Shown here in pieces: positions 30,813-42,264 of a stretch of 64,000 nt of DNA. The notes under the pieces are model-generated. The model saw only the letters and a list, made by a program, of their open reading frames with translations, had not been told where the DNA came from and ran no database searches. The stretch spans positions 1,178,001 to 1,242,000 of the forward strand of contig BLLK01000046.1 in the NCBI GenBank assembly GCA_021927905.1, in the 5' to 3' direction. The stretch is from Chaetoceros tenuissimus. Taxonomy: Eukaryota > Bacillariophyta > Thalassiosirophyceae > Chaetocerotales > Chaetocerotaceae. Position 1 is the first letter of the stretch. Each line of letters begins with the position of its first letter. The translations under genes and the position numbers were made by a program.

Positions 30813-32059
30813 ATGTCTCCTCCTGAATTTGTAGATGAAGCTTACTGGAACCCAAAGGTAGGAGTGAATGTTGACAAGAGGGATTTCCAATTTAGATTGT
30901 AAAGATTCTACTACATGCACTTCTAGGTTCTTTTTGAATCTCTAGTTCACTTAAGAAGACTATACATGCAATTGGTTCTTTCCGGATCTCTAGTTGTCAC
31001 TAAAGAATCTTCAAAGAATTTCATTTTAATTCCTTCCTTTCCTATCTCACTGTACCTCTTCAATATATCCATCACCAGTGCAAGAGCTTTGAAATCATGG
31101 ACTGGGAAAAATGGGAAGCAAAGAACCCATCACCCCCATTCACATTTGACCCACCACAGAGAAAGACAGCATACCAAGGTTTCAAATTTATGGCACTTTA
31201 CTGGTGGACGAGATCATGTTACTGCCAGCCATTTGCATGCATGCTTCATAAATCATGCTGCTCGAAAAAGCCTTCCATGGGACGAATCACTGATAAAAAT
31301 GATGCAGTACTCAAAGGATTACTAGGTCCGAATCCTAATCCTGATGCAGTACATCCTGCTTTGAAAGATAGCTTATTCTGGACTCAAAACAATAACGCGC
31401 CTGAATCTCTAATCTCATTCAATCGATATGCTTGGAGAAGTCAAGTGAAAGGTGGAAGAGTTGTTGCACTTGGAATCCTTGGAAATGATTTTACGAATGA
31501 TGCAACTTGTTTTGGTTTTGCATTTAGTCTTAATAAAAGATATGTTGCGATTCAAACTTCACCAGATGGGAAGTGGATTCAATTGTGTACTTTTGCAAAT
31601 CCAAATGATGTCAATGAAGAATGCAAGTATCTTTACATCTATGTTGTTCAAGAAGGGGATGTGTTCAAGGATACAGATGGGAATGTAATTGAATATGTAC
31701 AGCCAGGAGATATTATGCGATGTACTTGGGGAGACTTGCTGGATCCGTATGAGTGTGACAATAACAACCTGAAGTTCTATTACTTTCCAAGAAGAGTGGC
31801 GAAATTGGATGAGACTACTGGAGATGTTGTTCGTGTTTCTCCTCATTTTGACGATCTCTATGCATCTGCCACTAGCGATCCTGGCAAGTGCTGTGAAACA
31901 TGTTGCTATACTTGCGCACCATTCATGAGTGGCCCAGAACGTTGGGATTTTCAGGTTGAGAATGTTTCAGATTTGCAAGTATGGGCTTCTGCCCCTACTC
32001 CACCTAGTGCGGACAAGATTGAAAGATTGGAAACTAAATTTGCGGAGGAGAAACATTGA
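30813..32059 (+). CDS. Cys-rich hypothetical protein (two exons)
   Basis: The proposed model is 30813..30857 and 31079..32059. Exon 1 encodes MSPPEFVDEAYWNPK and ends in a GT donor. The intron (30858-31078, 221 nt, longer than usual here) ends CACCAG and keeps the frame, giving ~341 residues. If exon 1 is wrong, the protein starts at ATG 31097. The product is rich in Trp and Cys, with clusters CCSKKP and CCETCCYTC, and has no signal peptide. Residues ~130-250 alternate beta-like strands (FGFAFSLNKRYVAIQT, YLYIYVVQEGDVF). I recognise no family. A partial duplication (GGTTCTTT...ATCTCTAGTT) lies inside the intron. Confidence 0.6.
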
Positions 32060-32203
32060 GTAGAGGCAAATCATCTATGTAGATAGTCTAGATATATTTA
32101 TTTTAAATTAGAAAATTCTGTAATGAATATATATTCTTCGAATCCTGGAATATCTCTTGTATCCAGATTTCTTGTCTTATGTCAAAATATCTCATCTAAT
32201 CCT

Positions 32204-33058
32204 TCACCCATTTCCAAAATCGGCGAGGAAACACGATGGAAGCATATCTTTTGCCAAGCTATTGCAGATATCAGCACCAAGTGAAATTTGCGGCTCTTTT
32301 TGTTCAGTTTCATTACATTTAGTAGCATTCCTATTGGGACGTGACCATGGTTTCATATCATATGAATGGAAAGCTGCGCAGAGAAGTTCTTCTGCAGTTG
32401 ATGAATATTGGAGATCATCTTCAAGAAGAATGTCTTTGAAGTTATCGTAAAAGACCTTTGTTGCGGGAACTTCGTCTGGACTGCTTTCGCTTGAAAGTGG
32501 ATAACAAATGCATTCTTCTGCTATATCAACGAATTCTTTGCTCGGCATAATGGTCATGCCTTCGACTCGGGCATAGCCACTTTTCAATTCGAGTACATTT
32601 GCACAACATGCATAGATGTCAAAAGTCTGAACTGCTACTGTGCCAGGAATACTATCCACGTCAACAATAGCAGGTGCACCAGTCTCTTTCCATATCCACC
32701 TTTTTGTGTCGTACTTTTGTTGCAATGTAATCTCAGAGTAGTAGTTCGCATCTGTTTCATTTTCAGCAACGTCATTGTAAAGTAGTATGGATGGTTTTGA
32801 TCGACGTGCTGTTGCTAGAGCTAAACATAGCCTCTTCCCTTCAGGATCGTTTTCTAATTGCTGGGAACTTCATCTTAAAATCTCCCGAGTCATTCACCAA
32901 ATTATCTTCAGCTTCGAATAGAATGGATTGCTGAACATTATTTGAATCGTTTGACTTTTGCAAATTCACATTGGGAGTTCGAAATAGAGAGATCATATCA
33001 ACCTTTCCAATCAAATTTATGTCACTTCTATAGCCATAAATCTTAACAGTGCCTCCAG
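32204..33058 (-). pseudogene. Decayed relative of the novel domain of the zinc-finger gene at 81
   Basis: Read on the minus strand, ~280 codons align with residues ~95-345 of the protein at 81-2525. Matching blocks are GGTVKI/GGKVHI, LFRTPNV/LFRSPNV, PEGKRLCLA/PEGARLCLS, WKETGA/WTETGE and EGMTIMPS/EGMTLVPS. About half the residues of the best 37-residue block are identical by eye. The frame changes once near 32850-32880 and a stop stands before the start of the homology, with no ATG. It has no zinc fingers. The copy abuts the stop of the nuclease-helicase gene. A true gene with a very short intron is possible but less likely. Confidence 0.7.
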
Positions 33059-36000
33059 CTATATTGTGAATATCACATCAATAGCAAAAGCACTAAAACT
33101 ATGCAGCATTGGGGAGGATTTTAAAACTTCTCTCATCGTCTGAAATTTCTTTTTGGATCCTCGAGCAGTAGAATATTCTCTCCATTTCACCACATTCCCA
33201 TCATTTGAATGTTCATCATTAGAGTCTTGGATGCTCCAACAATCACAACGTCCACTTTTCTTTCCATAGTTTTGCACACAAATAATGACACCTTTGTCTT
33301 CGTATTGAGAGCTCATAAAAGATGACAATAATTCATCTGAAACTTTCTCAGAAACAAAAATACGAAGACTATCTTCAACCCTGCTACTAACGATACCAAT
33401 ATTTTGCTCATTGGAAAAAGACAGAAGCCTCTCTCGAAAAGGTTTCATATCCAAATAAGATTCTTCGTAGTCGATTTTGACAGGCTCGAAAGAAGCAAAG
33501 TAGGTTGAGTTTCTTTCGGTCTTTAGCGAATATTTGTGCCTGTCTTTGTCAAGAATTTGCTCAAGGTGAAACTCATTGATAATTTCACCCTTGATATTGA
33601 CCTCATTTCCTGCTTTATTCTTGCCCCTAGTACTCTGTGCAGGGAGCTGTACGATTCCATCCTGAAACATCCAAACTTTAAAAATACGGAGGGCCATTAG
33701 TTTTGATAGAGACATAGTTCTGGGTGGATTATTCATGATGAGAGCATGTGAATCCAGTTTGAGATATTTTCCAATTCTTTCGCGTAGATTATTTCGTATG
33801 GATAAAATTCTTATGATTCTAGGGTAGCTAACGCTATGTTCCTTACAAAATGATCGTCTGCTATTACACATTTCAAAGTCAAAGAGAAGGTTCATCGTAC
33901 TAAAGATCTCCGAATATAGCTCTCCATCAAAGATAGATTTACTCACGTAGACGTTAGTAAGAATATCTAAAAAGGGAAACTTGTTGAGATGAATTCTGCA
34001 GAAATAAAGAAAATGAAAGGACTGACTCGTTCCACTTACCATTGAAAACCTCTGGTTCTTGCAATATTGCTGTGTCGTGGTAAATTTTAATTAGAGGGTG
34101 TTCAGTGAGAAATTAACACCCTGAAGAAATTTTACTTACCATTTGGTAGAAGCCAAGGCGATTTTGTAAATGAAAGTATCGCTGCCATTTCAATAGTTTC
34201 TGGTAGTAGGTTGAAGCGAATACCTAGTCCAACTAATGAAGCAATGGCATGATCAATACCAAGTGTTGCTACAAACCTACCCAGAGAAGTGATTTGAAAA
34301 TTCTCACACGCGTCTGAGATAAGATTTCTCTGGTAAAGACTAGTGAAAGAATTCTGTATCTGTTCAACTCTAGGCGGCTCTATACATTTCATTAAAAGCT
34401 GTGATATGTTTTCCTCACTCTCCATAATTGTCTTCATGTTAAGGATGACAGAGTCCAGTGGACTTCGCAATATTTCACCTTCATCAAAAGGGATGAAATA
34501 ATTTTTGAATGCATACCTTGGATATAAACGATAAACATGGCCTTCCCTACATCTTCCAGTTCTACCTGCTCTCTGGACTGCAGATGCTCTTGAGATCCAA
34601 GTAGTCTCCAACATTTGACGATGACTTAAGTCGTTGTAAGTAATCGCCTTGCACAATCCGAAACAAATGACAGTGTTTACATCAGGAAGAGTAATACTAC
34701 TCTCAGCGGCATTAGTTGCGACAATTACCTTCACCTCATTCCTTTGTGCTATATCAAAAGCGTTCATTTGATCCTCGAAAGGAATATCAGAATGAATTGG
34801 AATAACTCTGTAGTGAATATCGCTAACGATAGTATCAAACAAATCTGTGATTTCGATAATATCTTGCATTCCAGGTACAAACACCAAGATTGAAGTGCCT
34901 GGTACTCCTACCTCTAGTACAATCTGAACTGAAATCTCGTACAAGTTTGTCATATATTGCCTATTTGGGGCAGAAGTGCATTTTGATTTGAGACATTTGT
35001 CTGTGATACTTCTTAGCATATCTCTCTCCTGCTTTTCAAAATTCAACTTTTGTGCAATATCATCAGAAAAGTATTCATGAATAGCATGACAACGGACGCC
35101 AACAAAAATAGGCGCTTTTGTAACACCAAAGTATGAAGAGTACCGATTCGCTGCGACGGTTGCAGACATTAATACTAATTTCACTGAGGGATTTGAGTCA
35201 AGGAGTCTCTTGGCAAGAAGACATAAAATATCATTCTCAATAGAACGTTCATGTACCTCGTCCTATGGAACAAACAGTGCAAGATTAAGGAATGAAAGAA
35301 TAGTAGTTTGCTACCTACATCTACCTAAAAGCACTTACAATAATCAAATGCGTAGCATCACGGAAGGAGTCTAAATTGTTTGCAAGATATCGCACTAGAT
35401 AACCAGTGGTACAGAAAAAACAACAAGTATCATCAGAATGATATTCTCTAACTCCATGACCCATTCTTAAACCAAAGAAGTTTCTCAGTTTTGGTTCGAT
35501 ATCTCTTACTCGTTCAGTTAGAGACTTTGCTGCGATTCGCCTAGGCTGCGAAACAAATAATTTTGGTTGTACCACAGATTCAGCCTGTTGTAAGCTTTCA
35601 AGGAGCATAATCGGGACACGTGATGATTTACCACAGCCTAAAACGAATCGTGAGTATTTTTTGTAAACAATGTCAAGTATTGTAGTGGATATCTTACCTG
35701 TTTCACCCTGAATGATTGTTACCCTGTTTTCCTCAATAGACTTCAAAATTTCGTCTCGATGTGCGTCGATAGGAAGTACCTTTCTCTTCACTTCAAGTTT
35801 GGGAGTTGAACTAGTTACATCATCAAGAGAACTGTCGTTGGTAACTTGTAACGATTCACTCGTCTCTATGAGAGCATGGTAGAAGTATTGATGGTCAAAG
35901 ATATTACTTGGTAATAAGAAGTGATTGGCATCTACATATTCTTTCCCCCGATTCCTCTTGAGAACTTTTTGAATAGACTTTTGAAATACTTCACTAAGCA

Positions 36001-37711
36001 TATATTCATGCCATGATAACTTTGCGGGAATATTCTTTGCATTTACACGCATGTCACTCCTATCCATCATTGTATCAAGTGTGCTACGAAGGAGGTCACT
36101 CAGATCTTCTTCATATATTTGCATTTCATTAAAAGTCTCCATGATCCGGGACTTTACACAAAGACTATCATCCTCACCAGATCTAATAGATTGACGCATC
36201 AGGGTCTCATCTAGTGCTTTGACATGATTGTCCATAATACTACTATTGTCACCTGTCAATCCATAAGATTGATCCAAGTGGTCTCCATCTTCATCGACAA
36301 TATACTCTTTTATCTCTTCCAATTGGTAAAGTTTTCTTGAAAATTCAATACTCATCTGCTGCTCATAGCTTTCACTTTCGACTTGATATCTATTTAGCTC
36401 CAATAGGGCATCGATAACATCTCGTACTTGCAAATTTGTTTTCTTCCTTTTTTCTTGTATTATATCGGCATCTTGGAAAAAGTTGACACATTTTCGTAAG
36501 TTTGGATCATTCATGAAGTTGGTGTAGTCATTTCCTAATAGGATCGCTGCCTCCACAAGTAAGTCTTCTTCAATATTAAATTCCTTTGCAATTTTGTCTC
36601 GAGTGATTATGCATCCACAAACTTGTTCTTCATCAATTACTAATGTATCTAGAGGAACATATTGCACATGTAAATCACCAAGTGACGAAAGCGGATGATT
36701 CTTCTTGAATCCAAAAATAAGAAAATCTGAGTCTTGTGCAACAGCATAAGTTTGATTCGATACATCCAATGCAGATACCAATGCCACATCTCTATCTGCT
36801 TCACTCTCACAATCAATGACATTCAAATGACCTGCTTCTGAAACATTTTCCTTGGAAAGATTTAACAAAGTATTATGTACTTCTTGAAATAATAGAGTAG
36901 GCGTCGGAAACTCGTCTAAAAATATAGAAGCACTTGGGATAGATATTGAATTACCCCTCCGTGATCTTTTCGATCGGAATGAGGTTGGTAGAATCCTCTT
37001 TTTAAAGAACTTTTGAAGTGCCTTTTCATGTTCATATCTCGCGGTATATCTCTCGGCAGATGTGTTTGCCTTGAAGAAAAAGTCATATGTTTCAATTTCT
37101 TCTTCTTCCTCTTCTTCTGTTGCACTCTCTTCTTCATCTGATACTGATGCAATACTTGGTTCTATATCTTCACTCTCGTCTTTTTCTACTACATGAAAGT
37201 CTACTTCCTCTTGTAGAATGTCAGGATCTACAATTTGACTCATTTCATTCTGAGCCTCAATCTGTTCCTCAAACTCAAACTCCTCCATAATAAAAGATTC
37301 ATGTTCAGTTTCAACTTTTGCTTCTCCTTTCTCTATTGGTACCTTCACAACAGATCTCTTTCTCCCGTCAAAGTAAATATCAAGATGAATACCGTGTTTA
37401 CATCTGAGCAAGTTCACAAATTGACAAGTCTCATCATGTATCTCTTGCAAATGAAGCATACTTGGCAAAAGATGCATAATGACATGTACATCATCTTCAT
37501 ACAAAGTCTTATTCGCCATGACATGTGCATAATGACGCATATAAGCTTTTCGAAACAAATGAAATACTAATCCTGATCCATCGATAGCAAACGTTGAACC
37601 TCTTGGAAAGTCTTGGTAAGGAATGGAAGAATACATTTCTCCCGTTTCTTCATCGTATGTCGGCAATAGATTGCATTCTTTGAGGCAAGATGTGAGGCCC
37701 TTCACACCCAT
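33059..37711 (-). CDS. FEN1/XPG-type nuclease fused to a DEAH-box helicase
   Basis: The model is 37711..35698, 35637..35339, 35262..34140, 34069..34036 (or 34040) and 33995..33059, about 1,468 residues. The N-terminus MGVKGL starts an XPG-fold nuclease with every acidic site present: D44, D115, E302/E304 (ESEAD), D327/D329 (QDSD) and D395 (LLGNDYT). An acidic insert splits the fold at ~140-215. From ~650 a full DEAH helicase follows: GETGCGKSS, QPRRIAA, DEVH, MSAT, FVPGMQDI, TNAAESSITLPD and QRAGRTGR. Helix-ratchet and OB-type C-terminal parts (FCKEHSVSY) come last. Intron 35638-35697 (60 nt) lies inside the Walker A motif. The last two introns are less certain, and the final one would be only ~40 nt. 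A nucleic-acid unwinding-and-cutting enzyme is inferred. Confidence 0.85.
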
Positions 37712-38109
37712 ATCCTTGTAATATATAGCTCAAGTATCCTTCAATGTTGTAGCTCTTTATTTCTATAAAGCTCTCTCCTTTGAGTATGTAAATATTTTCG
37801 GATATCAATCACCTTTTGGAATCATCAAGACAAGAAATTGAAGAAAAATGGTAAAAAAAAACATTTTTCCCCTTTTTCTGGATTTCCCGCTCGCTTTTTC
37901 CCCTCTTCTTCTTATGTAGAAAGGTCGATAGCTCTTTTAAAAAGTTCTCATTTTTCCGAAGTGATAAGGAGGAGGAGAGCACAGAGCCGTACTAAAACCG
38001 TTCAATAATAGGAAAGTAGGTAATAAAGGGATACGAGTAAGCGGGTCCACACTACCTCACTATTTACTCATCATTTGTATTCATTTTGAAATCCGCAATA
38101 GACCTGAAT
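37712..38109. promoter_or_regulatory. Divergent promoter region
   Basis: About 400 bases lie between the nuclease-helicase gene and the receptor-like gene. Homopolymer A and T/C runs occur around 37850-37925. I see no gene or clear element. Confidence 0.4.
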
Positions 38110-39315
38110 ATGGAAGAGAAATCACCAGATCATGATAGGATTGCATTCTCAAAGACGGGTATAATTTTGCCTGCAATTAGTGGTACTATTTCCTTTCTAG
38201 CATCATGCCTAATAATGATTACGATTCTTAGATCAAAGCAGAACACAAATTACCACAGGATCATTTTTTTCATGAGCTTTTGGGATGCTTTATCCTCTTT
38301 CTCTATCTCACTGACTACGTTGCCTATGCCATCTGATACAGTATATAATTATGCCGGTCCTAGCTTTGGAAACAAATATACTTGTCAAGGCCAACAAGCA
38401 TTCATCATCATTACGTCAGTTGCGATGGTTCTACTCTCGAGCGTCATGCTGAATTCATACTATCTATGCATCATGCGATATCATGTATCGAATGCCAAGT
38501 TTCGCAAATATGCTGAGCCTATTTTCCTACTGCTTTCAATACCACTTTCATTGACTGCCCCGATATACTTGGCGAGAAAGGAGATGTTGAACCCAACAAT
38601 ACATGAATCTTTTTGCAATGTCGATGTATATCCTCATGAGTGTCTCCAAGATAATTCAATCGAATGCATACGAGGTGATAGATTGGGTATAGATATGAAA
38701 TTCCTTTTTTCAATAGCTGCCATTGTAGAGATTGCTATATTGACTGTTTCCATGGGTCTAATAGTGCATACTTCCTGCCAAGAAAAAATTTTAGAGACAA
38801 AGAATGTAGCCTCACAAGCTTTCATGTATCTCTTTACGTGCATATTGACATGGGGCTTAGCCGCAGTAAACACCATGTTGCAACAAGAAAACAAAGTGAT
38901 AGTTATCTTGACTTTTATATTCTTTCCACTGCAAGGTTTCTTCAATCTGCTGATATTCATGTTTCACAAAATATACACATATAAAACGTTCAACCATGTT
39001 TATTTTACCATGGATGTTGTCAAAATGTTCTTTGTGAGCCCAGAGCAATTTCAAGATCAGTATGTGTGTGGTATTGAAAATGTAGAAAGATTGTTCGAAT
39101 TGCGAAAATTTGAAGAGTTGAAATTACAGAAGGAAGTAAGCCCTGACGCTTTTTTTGAAGAGAACAATATTTCTAATGCTTTAGAACGTACTCCAGAAGA
39201 AAAGGAAGACGAAGATATGGTCAAAAGTGCTGATCTATCAGTGCAAGTCGGTGCTGCATACGAACCTGCCAGTTTGTCAGAGTTTTGCGAAGAGAAATTA
39301 AGAAAAACAACATGA
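38110..39315 (+). CDS. Seven-transmembrane receptor-like protein 1
   Basis: The product has 401 residues from ATG 38110 (the codon at 38086 is TTG). Seven hydrophobic helices are visible: IILPAISGTISFLASCLIMI, IIFFMSFWDALSSFS, FIIITSVAMVLLSSVMLN, PIFLLLSIPLSLTAPIYL, FLFSIAAIVEIAILTVSM, AFMYLFTCILTWGLAA and ILTFIFFPLQGFFNLLIFMF. Cys residues before helix 3 (YTCQGQQ) and in the second outer loop fit the usual GPCR disulfide. The C-terminal tail is acidic. The layout and the FFPLQGFFNLLIF helix match the gene at 50889-52415 (CVPVQGLFNILIF). Ligand unknown; a GPCR-like sensor is inferred. Confidence 0.72.
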   Translation: MEEKSPDHDRIAFSKTGIILPAISGTISFLASCLIMITILRSKQNTNYHRIIFFMSFWDALSSFSISLTTLPMPSDTVYNYAGPSFGNKYTCQGQQAFIIITSVAMVLLSSVMLNSYYLCIMRYHVSNAKFRKYAEPIFLLLSIPLSLTAPIYLARKEMLNPTIHESFCNVDVYPHECLQDNSIECIRGDRLGIDMKFLFSIAAIVEIAILTVSMGLIVHTSCQEKILETKNVASQAFMYLFTCILTWGLAAVNTMLQQENKVIVILTFIFFPLQGFFNLLIFMFHKIYTYKTFNHVYFTMDVVKMFFVSPEQFQDQYVCGIENVERLFELRKFEELKLQKEVSPDAFFEENNISNALERTPEEKEDEDMVKSADLSVQVGAAYEPASLSEFCEEKLRKTT

Positions 39316-39506
39316 TAATCCAACCCACAAATAACGTAATGAGTGCAAAAACGCAAAGTCTCAAAAGAGAGAATCTGTGCCTCCTCTACGCTTAAAGTGT
39401 CTCAACTTAGATACGAGAGTAGACGTGGAAAAGTTTGGTTTGCACTGTACTCATATTTGTGTGATAGCACTCAGAAAGGATTCAAAAATTCAAATGCTAG
39501 CTTATA

Positions 39507-40835
39507 CTATTTTTGCGAGTTACATAGCATATTCAACATTAAATTGTTCAGTTCTTCGTACACCCAAGGAACGTAATGTACAGCATCCCAAAAAATACTT
39601 GAGTACTCGTTACTCAATCGACTTCGTGGAGGCTTTGGATGTCTGAAAAACATCCTACTGAATTCATCTGTTATATGTGCAATATCGAAATATTCGCATC
39701 CTGTTGCATAAGCAATCTTTCGAACTTCTCCATATTCTATCTTCTCGATATTATTATCTCTCGACCTCTCGCTTCCTGTTGTACTTCTAAAAAAGCATCG
39801 GTTCGATTGATTTTCATCTCCCCCCGTTAATGCATTGAGTGCAACCAACATCAAATTAGCCTTTGCAATTGGGATTTTACCCCACAACCCTCTGTTATAG
39901 AAAACGTAATTAGTATCCGAATATTGGGAATGGAAGTCTGTGCCTTCCGAAAAGGCAGAAGTTATATTGGAATAACTCCAATCAAATTCATTCTGCTCAT
40001 ATTTTCTCATGTTTTCATCATATTTTTCTTGTGTGTAACGACATGTTCCATTGTATGCACAACCTGAAAAATTCCAACCCTTCCATTCTTCATCTCCATT
40101 CCAGCCTACTTCTTCTACAAATGTTGCCTTTATCCTTCCATCTACTTCGGATGCTACATATTGCAATGTATTTGCCATTACATCAGGACTGCGGACATAC
40201 TGAGCTTCCATGCGACCATGGTAAATACCTCCATCATTTGCACCGCCTAAAGCTTGTATATATTCCGGCCAACCTTTCCAATCTCCCTCTGCGCATACAC
40301 TGGGCTCTTTGGTCTTGGAACAACTTTCATTACCATACTCATCTATATGAAGACATGGACTATTTTGTCGACCATTTTGAAATCGCATGGGCCATTTTTT
40401 ATGCTCGAAAAAGTATGTCAAACTCATGTATTGATATCTTGTCAAACTATCACCTATGAATAACAGATTTTTATCTTGTAAACATTTCCCAGCTTCGTGA
40501 GCTGTATATCGCTTTAAGCGACAGGTAGTTGGTAAAGTTAGTTCCCTTGATCCATCATGTCTCATCTTCCATACAACTTGTGTTGTTTTCCGTGTTAAGA
40601 AGGCACCATCTGCAAAAGGACTGTAAGGTTGCTGCATCAAATCTTCGCACGATGGAATTTGGTCATCGTACTTAGATTGCATTTCATTTACTTTCTTTTT
40701 GTGAATTGATGCATGGACCTCATTATTTATGTAAGATGAATGCTTGATCAGCAAATAGTAATTTATCCATAGAGATACCGATAAGATTATAAAGGTAACT
40801 AAAAAGACTAATAGATTCTGATCTCCCTTTTTCAT
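39507..40835 (-). CDS. Type II membrane PC-esterase/SGNH-like protein
   Basis: The product has 442 residues. A short cytosolic start and one transmembrane helix (residues ~8-30) give a type II topology typical of Golgi enzymes. The lumenal part carries the SGNH first block LLFIGDSLTRYQ (Ser130 the candidate nucleophile) and, near the C-terminus, a D-x-x-H block (FWDAVHYVPW). This layout is that of the PC-esterase family, which includes the plant TBL/PMR5 polysaccharide O-acetyltransferases and CASD1. A role in acyl modification of cell-wall or glycoprotein sugars is inferred. The several cysteines and N-x-S/T sites fit the secretory path. Confidence 0.75.
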   Translation of the reverse strand: MKKGDQNLLVFLVTFIILSVSLWINYYLLIKHSSYINNEVHASIHKKKVNEMQSKYDDQIPSCEDLMQQPYSPFADGAFLTRKTTQVVWKMRHDGSRELTLPTTCRLKRYTAHEAGKCLQDKNLLFIGDSLTRYQYMSLTYFFEHKKWPMRFQNGRQNSPCLHIDEYGNESCSKTKEPSVCAEGDWKGWPEYIQALGGANDGGIYHGRMEAQYVRSPDVMANTLQYVASEVDGRIKATFVEEVGWNGDEEWKGWNFSGCAYNGTCRYTQEKYDENMRKYEQNEFDWSYSNITSAFSEGTDFHSQYSDTNYVFYNRGLWGKIPIAKANLMLVALNALTGGDENQSNRCFFRSTTGSERSRDNNIEKIEYGEVRKIAYATGCEYFDIAHITDEFSRMFFRHPKPPRSRLSNEYSSIFWDAVHYVPWVYEELNNLMLNMLCNSQK

Positions 40836-41253
40836 TGTGTGAATCTTTTAGCTTTGCAAAAACATGTGGATTATGCCAATGGTGATGAATTGAAAATTAT
40901 TTCCCACATGCTTAAAACTTGCGGAGTTTGAAAATTTGGTGAGAATGTGGCGTTGAATTAACCGAGTTTAAAATTAGTGGAGGAGTGAGCCAATCCTGTT
41001 CTAAAATAATCTAAAACGAAGCAGAATGTCTCATTCATAGTATCCTACCGTACATATCCTACCGCGGATCAAGCCAAACAAACAGGAACAAAAAGCGATG
41101 ACTGCCTCGTTGATGATAGAACTAGCTAGTAGGTACAATAGTAGGCGTAGAGAACAAATCTACTTGATATGTAGTAAAACATACAAATCCCAGAACCCAG
41201 GAAGATAGATATTTCAATCAAAATCTCTGCCATAACTAGCCCAACTGAAAAAT
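40836..41253. promoter_or_regulatory. Divergent promoter region
   Basis: About 420 bases hold the promoters of the esterase-like and next plus-strand genes. A short direct repeat (ATCCTACCG, ~41042 and ~41056) is the only structure seen. Confidence 0.4.
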
Positions 41254-42087
41254 ATGATGCATAAATTAGCTTCTAGAAGTTGTAGTTTTGGCTTCAAATC
41301 GTTATCAAGGAAGAGTAATCTTTTCGAGAAAAAGATCCAAGCTTTCTCCACGAAAGTACCTTCATCCATTTTGTACTCCAGCTCAGGTGACGCTTTACAT
41401 TTCTGTTTCTCTTCTGGTGATGATACATCTACTCAGCCTTTTGTTTTGAGTAAAGAGGAAAGTGAATTTCTGGCTGACATAACAGAAGAAAATGTAATAT
41501 TACCTATAGCCGATTACATCGAAAGTCATTATGCTATTGAAAATTCAGATCAATTTGTAGGAGGTATGGGAGAGAATGATAATGGAGTTTGGTTTTCATC
41601 AGATTCAGATTCTTGTGATATACTAGACTATTCAGATATCTTGAAAGGTGAGTACTGCTGTGTGTAATCAGTAGAAACTCTGATTATGTTGCTTTTTTGT
41701 AGCTTACTAATAACTTGTTTGAAAATAGAAATCATATACAATGTAAAGCAAAATCGTCATGGTATACCTTTCGGGGCTTATTCATCGGGTATAGTAAATG
41801 ATCCAGATATAGCATCAAAACTGAAATCAGATATTGGATTATCTACTATACAAGTTAGTTTACTCAGCAGTACTCCAGATGGATACGCATCCATTCGCCA
41901 AATAAGTGACATGTCCCAAGCTCAAAGAGATTTTGGATCAGTTTGTAATTTTATCGCTATAGCTTCTGAAAATGGATTTCCAGTGACTGCTGCAATTGGT
42001 GGAGGAAAGCATACCGGTGGGGCATCGGAACTTGCAAAAGCTTTGGGAGCTGTTGATATCGTTATTTATGATGACGTTGGAATATAG
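41254..42087 (+). CDS. Probable mitochondrial protein, unknown (two exons)
   Basis: The model is 41254..41647 and 41729..42087 with an 81-nt GT-AG intron (41648-41728), 250 residues. The N-terminus (MMHKLASRSCSFGFKSLSRK) is Ser/Arg/Lys-rich with no acidic residue for ~25 positions, a mitochondrial-type leader. The second exon reads like the end of an alpha/beta barrel: HGIPFGAYSSGI, LSTIQVSLLSSTPDGY, VCNFIAIASENGFPVTAAI and ALGAVDIVIYDDV. It faintly recalls C-terminal parts of radical-SAM proteins, but no CxxxCxxC is present, so I do not assign that. Confidence 0.6.
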
Positions 42088-42264
42088 ATTTGCAAAAAAT
42101 GGATAAAGGTGAATTTTTATCTCATACTTTGGGTATCTACATCATACATTGAGAATACGTTGAGCATTTCCATTCATTCACTATCCAGTAAATACTTTTA
42201 TCAATTCAGTTAATGAGAAATTCTTTGTCCAACTTATTTTCATACATGGAAAAGATTTCAATAC

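Noticed and set aside
34042-34042. ATG at the start of the helicase C-terminal frame as an independent gene
   Set aside because: The codons after it lie inside an intron (GTAAGT donor). The conserved helicase sequence continues from the previous exons.
41729-42087. Radical-SAM enzyme assignment for the second exon of the mitochondrial-type gene
   Set aside because: No CxxxCxxC cluster is present. The likeness is limited to a barrel-like C-terminus.
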